A stretch of 64,000 bases of DNA from Flavobacterium sp. K5-23 (GTDB lineage: Bacteria > Bacteroidota > Bacteroidia > Flavobacteriales > Flavobacteriaceae): the NCBI RefSeq assembly GCF_023278045.1, contig NZ_CP056783.1, forward strand, positions 1,521,501-1,585,500, in the 5' to 3' direction. Numbering within the stretch: position 1 is the stretch's first letter; each line of letters begins with the position of its first letter. A program made the translations under genes and the position numbers. Below the pieces are notes generated by a model. The model made no database searches, was not told the DNA's origin, and saw nothing but the letters and a program-made list of their open reading frames with translations. This document shows positions 45,525-52,880 of this stretch, one piece after another.

Positions 45525-46721
45525 ATGGAAGAGTTAGTTGAAAAATTTCGTTTTAAATTAAGTCTTACTTCAACGGATTTCGTTAGGAGTTTGGGTAGTG
45601 ATATTAATTGGAACGCAAGGTTAATAGGAATTAAAGGGGCAAGAGGTGTTGGGAAAACAACAATGCTCTTGCAGCATATTAAAATGAATCTGACGGAGGT
45701 GTTAGATAAGACATTGTATGTGTCTTTGGATTCCATTTGGTTTAGCAATAACACACTGGTCGATTTAGCGGATGATTTTGTAAAAAAAGGAGGTGAGTAT
45801 CTTTTCTTGGATGAGGTACATAGATACGACAACTGGTCGCAGGAGTTGAAAAATATCTATGATGATTACCCGATGCTAAAAGTCGTGTTTACAGGGTCTT
45901 CTTTGTTGCAAATATTGAATGCCAGAGCTGATTTGAGTCGCAGGGCTATTACTTATACTATGCAAGGGCTTTCGTTTCGTGAATACCTTTGTATTGAAAC
46001 GGGACAACATTTTGATCAATTGACTTTAGCGTCTATTTTGAGTAATCACTCAAAAGAATCGACTTTGATTAATGCCAAGGTAAAACCATTGCAATATTTT
46101 GATAGGTATCTCAAGCAGGGGTACTACCCTTTTTATAAAGAAGAATTAGATTTGTACGTGCCTCGTTTGGAGGAAGTTATTAATATGATGCTTGACATTG
46201 AGTTGCCTTTGTTGCGAGGTTTGGATTTGGCTTATGTTCATAAAATAAAGCAATTGTTGCTTATTATTTCCGAATCGGTACCTTTTATCCCTAATGTGAG
46301 TAAATTGAGTACAAAAATTGGAATTGCCAGGAGTACTTTGCTTTTGTATTTTCATTATTTGGATGAAATTGGTCTTACTATCAACTTGTTTAAAGAGTCG
46401 GGTGGTATTAGTAAACTACAGAAACCGCTTAAAGTGTATTTGGAAAACTCAAATTTGATGTATGCTTTAACTTCGAGTGCTGCTAATACTGGAAATATAA
46501 GAGAAACCTTTTTCGCAAATCAGCTTGGGTATGCCCATAAAATTATGTATTCTGACAAGGGTGATTTTTTGATCAATGAGAAGTACGTTTTTGAAATAGG
46601 CGGAAAGGATAAATCGATGAAACAAATTGAAGGTGTTGAAAACGCCTTCATAGCAGCAGACGGTATTGAGTATGGTTTTCAGAACAAAATACCATTATGG
46701 TTGTTTGGATTTTTGTATTAA
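45525..46721 (+). CDS. AAA_14/DUF4143 ATP-binding protein
   Basis: A 398-aa P-loop ATPase. Walker A GARGVGKTTMLL (about residues 38-49), Walker B EYLFLDEVHRYDNW, a sensor-like VVFTGSSLLQIL and LSFREYLCIETG complete the AAA_14 domain. A winged-helix-like linker and a C-terminal DUF4143 domain follow, with a PD-(D/E)xK-like motif (GDFLINEKYVFEIGGK). The family is widespread and scattered in Bacteroidota; its function is unknown. The start at 45525 is preferred because the promoter overlaps the upstream TTG at 45477. It splits rfbC from rfbD and is bracketed by heptamer arrays. Confidence 0.88.
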   Translation: MEELVEKFRFKLSLTSTDFVRSLGSDINWNARLIGIKGARGVGKTTMLLQHIKMNLTEVLDKTLYVSLDSIWFSNNTLVDLADDFVKKGGEYLFLDEVHRYDNWSQELKNIYDDYPMLKVVFTGSSLLQILNARADLSRRAITYTMQGLSFREYLCIETGQHFDQLTLASILSNHSKESTLINAKVKPLQYFDRYLKQGYYPFYKEELDLYVPRLEEVINMMLDIELPLLRGLDLAYVHKIKQLLLIISESVPFIPNVSKLSTKIGIARSTLLLYFHYLDEIGLTINLFKESGGISKLQKPLKVYLENSNLMYALTSSAANTGNIRETFFANQLGYAHKIMYSDKGDFLINEKYVFEIGGKDKSMKQIEGVENAFIAADGIEYGFQNKIPLWLFGFLY

Positions 46722-46728
46722 TTGGGGG

Positions 46729-46784
46729 GGTGAATAGTGAGTGGTGAATAGTGAGTGGTGAATAGTGAGTGGTGAATAGTGAGT
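46729..46784 (+). repeat. four perfect 14-bp tandem repeats right of the ATPase gene
   Basis: GGTGAATAGTGAGT is repeated exactly at 46729-46742, 46743-46756, 46757-46770 and 46771-46784; each unit is two related heptamers. The rest of the gap to 46946 has low-complexity AG-rich text and no gene. Confidence 0.92.
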
Positions 46785-46946
46785 GGTGGGAAGTGTTCCG
46801 TTTTTTTGGAGAGAATAAAGAATAGAGGCAAGAGCCAATAGGCAGAAGCCAATAGTTATGGTTATGAGTCCAGATGGTTAAGGAGACGATAGTCATTGGA
46901 ATCGGATATGGGTTGGGTGTAGGGAATTGAAAAGATTAAAAATTAA

Positions 46947-47801
46947 ATGAAAAAAATATTAGTAACGGGTGCTCAAGGGCAGTTGGGATCAGAGTTGCAG
47001 GTTTTGGCGGTACATTATCCGCAGTATGAATGGGTTTTTGCTGACAGGGCGCAAGTTTCATTGGATAATTTGGAGGTCTTGTCAAGTCAATTGGATGTGA
47101 TAAGCCCAAATGTCATATTGAATTGTGGAGCCTATACCGCAGTTGACAAAGCAGAGACGGAGCAGGATTTAGCGGATACGGTCAATCATTTGGCAGTGGC
47201 TATTATTGCTCAATATGCAAATAAGAATAAGGTGAAACTAATTCATATTTCAACGGATTATGTTTTTGACGGGAGTTCGGCTGTCCCTTTAAATGAAGAG
47301 GCGCCAACAAATCCAATCAATATATACGGAGCCACTAAAAGAGCAGGAGAATTAGCTTGTTTGGTTGAAAACCCCAATGCTATTATCATAAGGACTTCAT
47401 GGGTTTATAGTGAATTTGGGAACAATTTTGTGAAAACGATGCAACGTTTGATGCAAGAACGGGACAGTATTAGTGTTGTCAATGACCAGATAGGTTCGCC
47501 TACATACGCTGCCGATTTAGCAAAGGCTATGCTTGCGATTGTAAATGCTCCAAAATGGATTCCTGGAATTTATAATTATTCCAATGAAGGGGAAATTAGC
47601 TGGTATGATTTTGCTCTGGCTATAAAAGAGATCGGTGGGTACTCTTGCGAGGTAAATGGTATTCCTTCAGCGGCGTATCCTACACCTGCAAAGCGACCTG
47701 TTTATTCTTTATTGGATAAAAATAAAATAAAAAATACATATGGCGTTAGTGTTCCAGATTATAAGGAGAGTTTGGAAAAATGTTTAAAGTTTAAAGTTTA
47801 A
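46947..47801 (+). CDS. rfbD: dTDP-4-dehydrorhamnose reductase
   Basis: A 284-aa SDR, final step of dTDP-L-rhamnose synthesis. ILVTGAQGQLGSELQVLA, NCGAYTAVDKAETEQDLADTVN, STDYVFDGSSAVPLNEEAPTNPINIYGATKRAGEL (Tyr-x3-Lys) and RTSWVYSEFGNNFVKTM. The last codons (ending KCLKFKV) are encoded by a heptamer tandem array, so the C-terminus may vary in length. Confidence 0.94.
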   Translation: MKKILVTGAQGQLGSELQVLAVHYPQYEWVFADRAQVSLDNLEVLSSQLDVISPNVILNCGAYTAVDKAETEQDLADTVNHLAVAIIAQYANKNKVKLIHISTDYVFDGSSAVPLNEEAPTNPINIYGATKRAGELACLVENPNAIIIRTSWVYSEFGNNFVKTMQRLMQERDSISVVNDQIGSPTYAADLAKAMLAIVNAPKWIPGIYNYSNEGEISWYDFALAIKEIGGYSCEVNGIPSAAYPTPAKRPVYSLLDKNKIKNTYGVSVPDYKESLEKCLKFKV

Positions 47802-47812
47802 AGTTTAAAGTT
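47781..47812 (+). repeat. heptamer array overlapping the rfbD stop codon
   Basis: TGTTTAA, then AGTTTAA three times, then AGTT. The stop codon (47799-47801) is inside the array, so unit changes would alter the C-terminus of RfbD. Confidence 0.85.
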
Positions 47813-47819
47813 GTTCAAT

Positions 47820-48129
47820 GGTTCTCGATACAATTTTATAAAAACGCTTTCGCTATTTTATAAAATCACTACCATTGACGTTTTTTGTTTGCACCGTCAG
47901 TTCGAGTGTTTTTTAAGCTTCCGAAAGCCTTTTAGTTTAAAAAGACTTTCAAGCTTTAAAAAATGTATCGAGAACCACTCGTTAAGGTTCTCGATATATT
48001 TTTGGCTTAAACATAATTGTAATCTAATTTACGATTTTCAAGCCGAAAAACACTCGAACTGACGACTCCATAAACTAAACGTCATAGCATATTGTTTTTT
48101 TGGCAAAAAAAATATACCTCGAACTGACG
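47820..48129. repeat. REP-like nested palindrome, copy 2
   Basis: Outer arms of 18 bp (GTCAGTTCGAGTGTTTTT at 47896-47913 and its exact complement at 48046-48063) enclose an inner 11-bp pair (TATCGAGAACC 47966-47976, GGTTCTCGATA 47986-47996). Extra half-copies flank it: GGTTCTCGATAC at 47820-47831 and CTCGAACTGACG at 48118-48129. Shares arm sequences with copy 1 at 16232-16378. It fills nearly the whole rfbD–rfbB gap; the open frames inside are not credible genes. Confidence 0.85.
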
Positions 48130-48151
48130 AACGTAAAAATATAATATAAAA

Positions 48152-49201
48152 ATGAAAAAAATATTAATCACCGGTGGTGCCGGTTTTATAGGGTCGCATG
48201 TAGTGCGGTTATTTGTTATAAAATATCCACAATACCAAATATTTAATTTAGATGCTCTTACATATGCAGGGAATCTAGAAAACATAGTGGATATTGAAAA
48301 GGAGCCCAATTATACTTTTATCAAAGGAGATATAGTTGATGCCGCTTTTATTGATGATTTATTTGCTGAACATCAGTTTGAAGGTGTATTGCATCTTGCT
48401 GCAGAGTCTCATGTTGATCGCTCCATAACTGATCCATTATCATTTGTGAAAACGAATGTTATAGGGACAATGAATTTGCTAAATGCAGCCAAAACCATTT
48501 GGAAAGGAAATTTTGAAGGGAAAAGATTTTATCATATTAGTACTGATGAGGTTTATGGTAGTCTAGGTGCCGAAGGTTTGTTTACTGAAACTACTGCTTA
48601 TGATCCTAATTCTCCGTATTCAGCATCTAAAGCGAGTTCTGACCATTTTGTTAGGGCTTATGGAGAAACGTATGGTTTGCCATATGTACTTACTAATTGT
48701 TCCAATAATTACGGTCCTTTTCATTTTCCTGAAAAATTAATCCCATTATTTATTAACAATATTATCCAAAACAAACCTTTGCCTGTATATGGTGATGGGA
48801 AGTACACCCGTGATTGGTTGTTTGTGGAAGACCATGCTGTTGCTATTGATTTGGTTTTTCATAAAGGTAAAAACCATGATACTTATAATATTGGTGGTTT
48901 TAACGAATGGCAAAACATTGATCTGGTAAAATTGCTTTGCAAAATAATGGATGAGAAATTAGGTCGTTCCGCTGGAACTTCGGAACAATTGATATCTTAT
49001 GTTAAAGATCGCCCGGGTCATGATTTAAGGTATGCAATTGATGCTTCAAAGATTAATCAAGAATTAGGTTGGAAGCCTTCTGTTACTTTCGAACAAGGAT
49101 TAGAGCGAACCGTAAATTGGTATTTAGAGAATCAAACTTGGCTGAATAATATTACTTCGGGTGCTTATGCAACGTATTACGAAAAACAATATTCTAATTA
49201 A
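48152..49201 (+). CDS. rfbB: dTDP-glucose 4,6-dehydratase
   Basis: A 349-aa SDR, second step of dTDP-L-rhamnose synthesis. ILITGGAGFIGSHVVRLFV, LHLAAESHVDRSITDPLSFV, HISTDEVYGSLG (catalytic Thr-Asp-Glu), YSASKASSDHFVRAY (Tyr-x3-Lys) and TNCSNNYGPFHFPEKLIPLFI. Full-length and intact. Its product could also feed other dTDP-deoxysugars. Confidence 0.96.
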   Translation: MKKILITGGAGFIGSHVVRLFVIKYPQYQIFNLDALTYAGNLENIVDIEKEPNYTFIKGDIVDAAFIDDLFAEHQFEGVLHLAAESHVDRSITDPLSFVKTNVIGTMNLLNAAKTIWKGNFEGKRFYHISTDEVYGSLGAEGLFTETTAYDPNSPYSASKASSDHFVRAYGETYGLPYVLTNCSNNYGPFHFPEKLIPLFINNIIQNKPLPVYGDGKYTRDWLFVEDHAVAIDLVFHKGKNHDTYNIGGFNEWQNIDLVKLLCKIMDEKLGRSAGTSEQLISYVKDRPGHDLRYAIDASKINQELGWKPSVTFEQGLERTVNWYLENQTWLNNITSGAYATYYEKQYSN

Positions 49202-49225
49202 CTCGAATTAATCCGAATTTAACTA

Positions 49226-49745
49226 ATGGATGTAGCCAATAAAATACTTTACAAAGAAGAAAGTTTTGCTATTATTGGGGCTTGTATGAAAGTAAGGATT
49301 ACTTATTTCTAAGATTATAATTTTCTTTTTTGCTTGATCAAAAAAGAAACAAAAAAATCAAGTCTCCACATCCTCGTCGGTCAAATTTATTTTCGAATGC
49401 TAAAAGAAAAAAACTCGTCCTGCGTCCTCAAACAGCTTTTCTTTTTACGCATTCTTCAAATATTTGACGCTCGACTGCGGATGTTAAGGACGTTTGGTTC
49501 TCGCAAAAGAAACAGCAATTTGGATTATAATTAAAAAATAGATTTAATACTCCAATTAATATTACTTTGTTTGTTATGATACCATTATTTTGGAAATAAA
49601 AGCAGTATCGCAAATGCCAGTTGCATTTTATGCACAATTGAAAAATTATTTAAAATGTACAAATATGGAAATGGGTATGTTGATTAATTTCGGCACGCCT
49701 TCATTAATTTATAAAAGAATGATTAATTTGAAAAATTCGAATTAA
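49226..49745 (+). pseudogene. GxxExxY-family gene disrupted by an inserted segment
   Basis: The left part (49226-49294) reads MDVANKILYKEESFAIIGACMKV, the standard N-terminus of GxxExxY proteins, then runs into a stop at 49310-49312. The right part (49560-49742, stop 49743-49745) reads YYFVCYDTIILEIKAVSQ…NYLKCTNMEMGMLINFG…LIYKRMIN, the standard C-terminal half. The middle, including the GxxExxY motif, is missing and replaced by about 265 bp of unrelated sequence. The gene is bracketed by the direct repeats CGAATTAATCCG (49204-49215) and CGAATTAATTCG (49738-49749). It separates rfbB from rfbA. Confidence 0.85.
49313..49532. mobile_element. inserted segment inside the GxxExxY pseudogene, flanked by 10-bp direct repeats
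   Basis: GATTATAATT at 49313-49322 and 49523-49532 flank 200 bp. Near its left end CTTGAT…ATCAAG forms a hairpin around an A-rich loop (about 49332-49361). It has no transposase, so it would be a MITE-like or repeat element; the 66-codon open frame in it is not a credible gene. The direct repeat could also be chance in AT-rich DNA. Confidence 0.5.
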
Positions 49746-49765
49746 TTCGTAAAATTAGTACTATT

Positions 49766-50632
49766 ATGAAAGGAATTATATTAGCCGGTGGATCCGGTAC
49801 AAGATTGCATCCATTAACATTAGCGATGAGTAAGCAAATGATGCCAGTGTATGATAAACCCATGATTTATTATCCATTGTCTACCTTAATGACAGCGGGT
49901 ATTAATGAAATATTAATCATATCCACACCTCATGATTTGCCCAATTTCATAAAGTTATTAGGAGATGGTTCTGCTATTGGATGTAAATTCAGCTATGCAG
50001 AACAACCTCTTCCAAATGGGTTAGCCCAGGCATTTGTTATTGGTGAAGAATTCATTGGGAATGATAGTGTGGCGCTGGTTTTGGGAGACAATATTTTCTT
50101 TGGTTCTAATATGGATGAGTTGCTGCAGTCCAATACAAATCCTGAGGGAGGAGTGGTGTTTGCTTACCACGTTTCTGATCCTGAAAGATACGGAGTTGTC
50201 GAATTTGATAAAGATTTAAATGCGCTTTCCATTGAGGAAAAACCATTGGAACCCAAATCAAATTACGCGGTTCCAGGATTGTATTTTTATGATAATTCGG
50301 TTGTGGAAATAGCCAAAAACATTAAGCCCAGTCCCAGAGGCGAGTACGAAATTACAGATGTAAATAAAGTATATCTTGAAAAAGGAGCTTTGAAAGTTGG
50401 GATTCTAAGTAGAGGTACTGCTTGGTTAGACACGGGTACTTTTAATAGTTTAATGCAAGCAGGCCAATTTGTGCAAGTTATTGAAGAGAGACAAGGATTA
50501 AAAGTAGGATGTATTGAGGAAATTGCTTGGAGACAAGGGTTTATTTCGGATGAAAACTTAAAGGATCTTGCTGAGCCGTTAAAAAAATCTGGATATGGGG
50601 AGTATCTTCTTGGCTTGCTCAAATCTAGATAG
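49766..50632 (+). CDS. rfbA: glucose-1-phosphate thymidylyltransferase
   Basis: A 288-aa nucleotidyltransferase, first step of dTDP-L-rhamnose synthesis. [36 protein letters not shown] (NTP-binding and Lys), [61 protein letters not shown] and [21 protein letters not shown]. Full length. Last gene of the scattered rml set. Confidence 0.96.
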   Translation: MKGIILAGGSGTRLHPLTLAMSKQMMPVYDKPMIYYPLSTLMTAGINEILIISTPHDLPNFIKLLGDGSAIGCKFSYAEQPLPNGLAQAFVIGEEFIGNDSVALVLGDNIFFGSNMDELLQSNTNPEGGVVFAYHVSDPERYGVVEFDKDLNALSIEEKPLEPKSNYAVPGLYFYDNSVVEIAKNIKPSPRGEYEITDVNKVYLEKGALKVGILSRGTAWLDTGTFNSLMQAGQFVQVIEERQGLKVGCIEEIAWRQGFISDENLKDLAEPLKKSGYGEYLLGLLKSR

Positions 50633-50691
50633 TGCTAATAAAAAAAAATGATTTTTTAATTTGAAAGGGCTGAAACAGTTCTTTTATTTGT

Positions 50692-50699
50692 TATTTTTG
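50692..50699 (+). promoter_or_regulatory. -7 promoter element of the WbpM-like gene
   Basis: TATTTTTG fits TAnnTTTG and is followed by C; it lies 38 nt before the TTG start codon. No correctly spaced -33 TTG is seen. Confidence 0.4.
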
Positions 50700-50737
50700 C
50701 TACTGCGAATATAATAACGCTTATATAAATATATATA

Positions 50738-52705
50738 TTGGATAATAGTACAAAACCATCTTCGACTTCTTTTAAAGCTAATTTTTTCTCCAGAGAAAAC
50801 TTATGTTTTAATATTCATAGCTTAAGTTATTTGCCTCGGTGGATAATTGTTGTGATGGATTTGTCTGTATTAATAGTGGCTTTTTTCTTTACTTTTTTAT
50901 TGTTCAGGGGAACGGGATTAGACTATATTATAACTCCACACAGCATCATTTTCATTAATTTGTTGTTTGGCGTTAACCTATTTTTCTTTTGGTTATTTCG
51001 AACCTATTCTGGTATAATCAGGCACTCTTCCTATATTGATGCGGTTAAGCTTTTGTTTTCCCAAATGGCTGTCATGATCCTGTTTCTAATGTTGAATTTT
51101 TTATTTGAAATATTCTTTGGACACAAGGCGTTTTTAAATACCGCGCTTTTTATCAATATGGTGTTGTCTTTCTGCGGCTTGTTTTTATACCGTGTGATCG
51201 TAAAACAAACTTTCGAACATTATTTTCAGAAAAAAAATGATGTTAAATTGATTAGGGCTATAATTTACGGAACGGACGCCAATGCCATTTCGGTAGCCAA
51301 AGCCTTAAAGTTGGAAACGCCAACCCGTTTTAAAATTGTTGGGTTTGTGGATAGAAACAGCCAAAACCATTCCAAGCGAATGTTGGATTTACCGATATTG
51401 GTGCTTAAGAAAAAGTTACCCACGCTGATGCGATCTGTTGGTGCCGAAGGGGTCATTATAGCGGACAAAAGCTTGTCAAAAGAGGAGCGCTTAGTAATTG
51501 TGGACCAATGTCTTGAATTCAATTATAAGGTATATATTGTTCCTGTGATCACGGATTGGGAAAATCAAAAGGAAATTTCCCAAAAAGTAAAGACCTTACA
51601 AATTGAGGATTTACTGGAGAGAAAAGCGATTGTCTTGGACAATAAATCCATTTCGAAACAGCTAAAAGACAAAACCATATTAATTACCGGGGCTGCCGGA
51701 TCCATAGGAAGTGAAATAGTAAGACAGGTATTGGGTTTTAACCCTAAAAGGATCATTATATTAGACCAAGCCGAAACGCCGTTACATCACCTTTGTTTAG
51801 AAACGGAAAGTATCGTTACGACTTCTAAAATATGCACCGTAGTTGCGGACATCAGAAATAAAGAAGCATTGAATAGAGTGTTTAAACTGTACAAGCCCGA
51901 CGTGGTATTTCATGCGGCAGCATACAAGCACGTGCCTTTGATGGAGGAAAACCCTGCGCAAGCGATTCTTACCAATATTGAAGGGACCAAGAACTTGGCC
52001 GATTTGGCATGCGAACATAAGGTGGTAAAATTTGTCATGGTTTCTACCGATAAGGCAGTCAATCCAAGTAACGTTATGGGAGCGAGTAAAAGGATAGCTG
52101 AGAAGTATGTCCAATCGTTGCAATTAAAAAGCCGAAAGGAGAATAACCTAAAAGCCACAAAATTCATTACTACGCGTTTTGGCAATGTTTTGGGTTCTAA
52201 TGGTTCTGTGGTGCCTTTGTTCAGCAAACAAATTGAAAATGGCGGGCCGGTAACCATAACCCATCCCGATATTATCAGATATTTCATGACTATTCCAGAG
52301 GCCTGTCAATTGGTTCTGGAAGCGGGTGCCATGGGTAATGGGGGGGAAATCTATATTTTTGATATGGGTAAACCAGTGAAAATAATTGATTTGGCAAGAA
52401 AGATGATCAAATTGGCCGGCTTTACCCCGGATAAAGACATTAAGATACATATTGTAGGCTTGCGACCGGGAGAGAAACTGTATGAGGAATTGCTCAATGA
52501 CACTTCAAAAACAATACCGACCCACCACGATAAAATTATGATTGCCGAGGAAATCCAGGACGAATATGAAAACCTGCATACCGAAATTGAGGAACTGATA
52601 GGAATCGCCAATTTTTTTGATAATGACGATATAGTTACAAAAATGAAAAAAATTGTTCCTGAGTTTATAAGTATGAATTCCACTTATGAGGTATTAGATA
52701 AGTAG
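50738..52705 (+). CDS. membrane UDP-GlcNAc 4,6-dehydratase (WbpM/FlaA1_CapD type)
   Basis: A 655-aa protein. Four TM helices lie in about residues 30-150 (SYLPRWIIVVMDLSVLIVAF…), followed by a CoA-binding-like domain near 165-280 (IYGTDANAISVAKAL), then the SDR catalytic domain (KTILITGAAGSIGSEIVRQ, HAAAYKHVPLMEENPAQAILTN, STDKAVNPSNVMGASKRIAEKY, TRFGNVLGSNGSVVPLF, GLRPGEKLYEEL). Makes UDP-4-keto-6-deoxy-GlcNAc for QuiNAc, FucNAc or diamino sugars. The only usable start is a TTG: an in-frame stop lies 12 nt upstream, and the first in-frame ATG falls inside TM1. A strong terminator follows. Confidence 0.92.
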   Translation: MDNSTKPSSTSFKANFFSRENLCFNIHSLSYLPRWIIVVMDLSVLIVAFFFTFLLFRGTGLDYIITPHSIIFINLLFGVNLFFFWLFRTYSGIIRHSSYIDAVKLLFSQMAVMILFLMLNFLFEIFFGHKAFLNTALFINMVLSFCGLFLYRVIVKQTFEHYFQKKNDVKLIRAIIYGTDANAISVAKALKLETPTRFKIVGFVDRNSQNHSKRMLDLPILVLKKKLPTLMRSVGAEGVIIADKSLSKEERLVIVDQCLEFNYKVYIVPVITDWENQKEISQKVKTLQIEDLLERKAIVLDNKSISKQLKDKTILITGAAGSIGSEIVRQVLGFNPKRIIILDQAETPLHHLCLETESIVTTSKICTVVADIRNKEALNRVFKLYKPDVVFHAAAYKHVPLMEENPAQAILTNIEGTKNLADLACEHKVVKFVMVSTDKAVNPSNVMGASKRIAEKYVQSLQLKSRKENNLKATKFITTRFGNVLGSNGSVVPLFSKQIENGGPVTITHPDIIRYFMTIPEACQLVLEAGAMGNGGEIYIFDMGKPVKIIDLARKMIKLAGFTPDKDIKIHIVGLRPGEKLYEELLNDTSKTIPTHHDKIMIAEEIQDEYENLHTEIEELIGIANFFDNDDIVTKMKKIVPEFISMNSTYEVLDK

Positions 52706-52730
52706 CAATAGTTTAAATAATTTTAGTTCA

Positions 52731-52766
52731 AAAGGTTTACAAAGAATAGATTCGTTGTAAACCTTT
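52731..52766 (+). terminator. intrinsic terminator closing the first polysaccharide locus
   Basis: A 12-bp perfect stem (52731-52742 with 52755-52766, core AAGGTTTACAA/TTGTAAACCTT), a 12-nt loop and a 7-T tail, 26 nt after the WbpM-like stop. Confidence 0.87.
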
Positions 52767-52880
52767 TTTTATTTATTAGTATCGCTATTTAGCAGGCCTT
52801 TCCAGGAAGGGATAAATGAATAAAGTTCAGTGATGATCTAGTTTTTTATAACAGTAGATATTCTATAAAATAAAAATTAC

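Noticed and set aside
47811-48062. Open frame between rfbD and rfbB
   Set aside because: It is made of the REP-like palindrome and its low-complexity spacer; the reverse-strand frame there is equally a by-product.
49334-49534. Small protein-coding gene between rfbB and rfbA
   Set aside because: The frame lies entirely in the inserted segment of the GxxExxY pseudogene, overlaps a hairpin and has no recognisable features.
51265-52683. Several reverse-strand frames opposite the WbpM-like gene
   Set aside because: They overlap one another and the strongly supported dehydratase; no independent evidence.
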